Below, one piece after another: positions 63,379 to 64,000 of a DNA stretch of 64,000 nt. The notes beneath the pieces were generated by a model. That model did not search any database. It was given only the letters and a program-made list of their open reading frames with translations, and was not told the origin of the DNA. The stretch covers positions 7,068,001 through 7,132,000 of the forward strand of contig NZ_BAAAYL010000001.1 in NCBI RefSeq assembly GCF_039536205.1, given 5' to 3'. The stretch is from Streptomyces sannanensis. Its GTDB lineage: Bacteria; Actinomycetota; Actinomycetes; Streptomycetales; Streptomycetaceae. Numbering within the stretch: position 1 is the first letter of the stretch; the number at the start of each line of letters is the position of its first letter. Position numbers and translations under genes: made by a program.

Positions 63379-64000
63379 TCAGGAACTCCTGCCGCTCCGC
63401 GTGGTGCGCCACGGCGTGAACGCGTTCGTCACGCCCGCGAGGGCCGTGCGCAGCTCGGGGTGGTGGCGCAGCAGGACGGTGACCATGGAGTTGTCCTCGA
63501 TCCAGGCCAGGCCCGCCTTGGAGTACACCTCGGGGGTGTAGTACTCGGTGAAGAAGCGGTCGCTGTTCAGCCGGCGCGACGCCATCAGGATGAAGATACG
63601 AAATGCCGTGTCGCTGAAGGCGAATCCGGCCGGCAGCTTCTCCGCGTACATCCCGACCGTCAGGTCGACCTTCTCGATGTCGTCCTCGTAGAGACGTCTG
63701 ATCTCCTTGGCCCACGTCGGGTTGTCGGTCAGTTCCTCGAAGCTCTCCGCGGGCTTCAGTCGCAGCAGTCGCCGGAACTCGTTGTAGCGGGGGACCCCCA
63801 GTTCCCGGCTGCGCAGGATGTCGGTGGCGGCGAGGTCCTGGAGGTGGCCGTCGGGGCGCTCGTACTCCTGGAGGAATCTGGGGAAGTTGTGCAGGGTGAC
63901 CAGCCCCGGGTGGAGCGTGCCGAAGCTGTAGAGCAGATCGGCCATCGGCGTGTTCTTCAGGACCTTCAGTGCCTCGGGACCGGCGATGTCGCGGAAGGTG
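63379..64000 (-). CDS. Animal-type heme peroxidase family, 3' part
   Basis: Partial; runs off the window, and the visible part is the C-terminal 206 codons. SRELGVPRYNEFRRLLRLKP and YEDDIEKVDLTVGMYAEKLP, then FRIFILMASRRLNSDRFFTE, match the helical end of the animal heme peroxidase/dioxygenase family found in actinobacteria. The active-site histidine helix would lie beyond position 64000 or near it. Confidence 0.85.
   Translation of the reverse strand, partial: TFRDIAGPEALKVLKNTPMADLLYSFGTLHPGLVTLHNFPRFLQEYERPDGHLQDLAATDILRSRELGVPRYNEFRRLLRLKPAESFEELTDNPTWAKEIRRLYEDDIEKVDLTVGMYAEKLPAGFAFSDTAFRIFILMASRRLNSDRFFTEYYTPEVYSKAGLAWIEDNSMVTVLLRHHPELRTALAGVTNAFTPWRTTRSGRSS

Overview
The window is high-GC actinobacterial DNA, most likely from a Streptomyces chromosome. 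The evidence is GC-rich third positions, frequent GTG/TTG starts, purine-rich ribosome binding sites, a gas-vesicle locus of Streptomyces type, an extra cytochrome bc/aa3 oxidase set, and Ter, Spo0M and DUF-type genes typical of the genus. No rRNA, tRNA, CRISPR array or replication origin was seen. The density of gene fragments and insertion-sequence debris suggests an accessory or chromosome-arm region.

Layout. 0.4-7.7 kb: an amidase, thioredoxin, a mercuric-reductase-like flavoprotein, a nucleoside hydrolase, the rRNA methylase RlmG, a TPR protein and a pirin. 7.5-19.05 kb: I infer a decayed integrative element inserted in the pirin gene. A 23-base identical core occurs inside the pirin 3' end and again in a displaced pirin tail about 11.5 kb away. 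Paired TGCTGACC arm-like repeats lie at both ends, and an integrase tail sits beside the right end. The element carries a carotenoid-desaturase-like flavoprotein with an SRPBCC partner, a methyltransferase/CDGSH/heme-oxygenase-like operon, and a broken gas-vesicle cluster (gvpO, gvpA, gvpF cut by an IS1380-type fragment, plus divergent gvpY/gvpZ-like genes with long acidic tracts).

19.3-33.3 kb: LacI regulator, IS fragment, then two divergent operons around a 24-base inverted repeat (23 of 24 matching). The left operon is isochorismatase-like hydrolase, ureohydrolase, nitroreductase-like protein, ATP-grasp ligase and MFS exporter. The right operon is a heme-oxygenase-like diiron protein, HypE, HypF and a 490-residue protein I cannot place. 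HypE and HypF occur here without any hydrogenase genes. Together the set looks like an uncharacterised biosynthetic cluster that could use the HypE thiocyanate for cyano-group chemistry. A PAP2 membrane phosphatase follows.

33.3-34.5 kb: transposase and integrase debris plus a MITE-like repeat. 34.5-41 kb: dialkylglycine decarboxylase with its LysR regulator, then ctaD-ctaF and a convergent qcrB. 41-48.9 kb: lone TnpB, Tat-exported phosphoesterase, PPK2, alcohol dehydrogenase, FMN reductase, and MarR with a partner.

48.9-56.5 kb: a secreted DUF6605-type protein, then a cluster of TerB, TerD, BlaI-type repressor, M56 protease, Spo0M and a voltage-gated cation channel. Three identical-pattern TCTACA-N4-TGTAGA palindromes lie before terD/blaI, spo0M and the channel gene, which implies one BlaI regulon. 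56.5-64 kb: gene remnants (epimerase, ClpB, thioredoxin, Hsp20), a split FluG-like pair (glutamine-synthetase-like and amidohydrolase), UBP zinc finger, DUF2267, a thiolase/PaaI divergent pair with a shared palindrome, a membrane protein, and the 3' part of an animal-type heme peroxidase running off the window.
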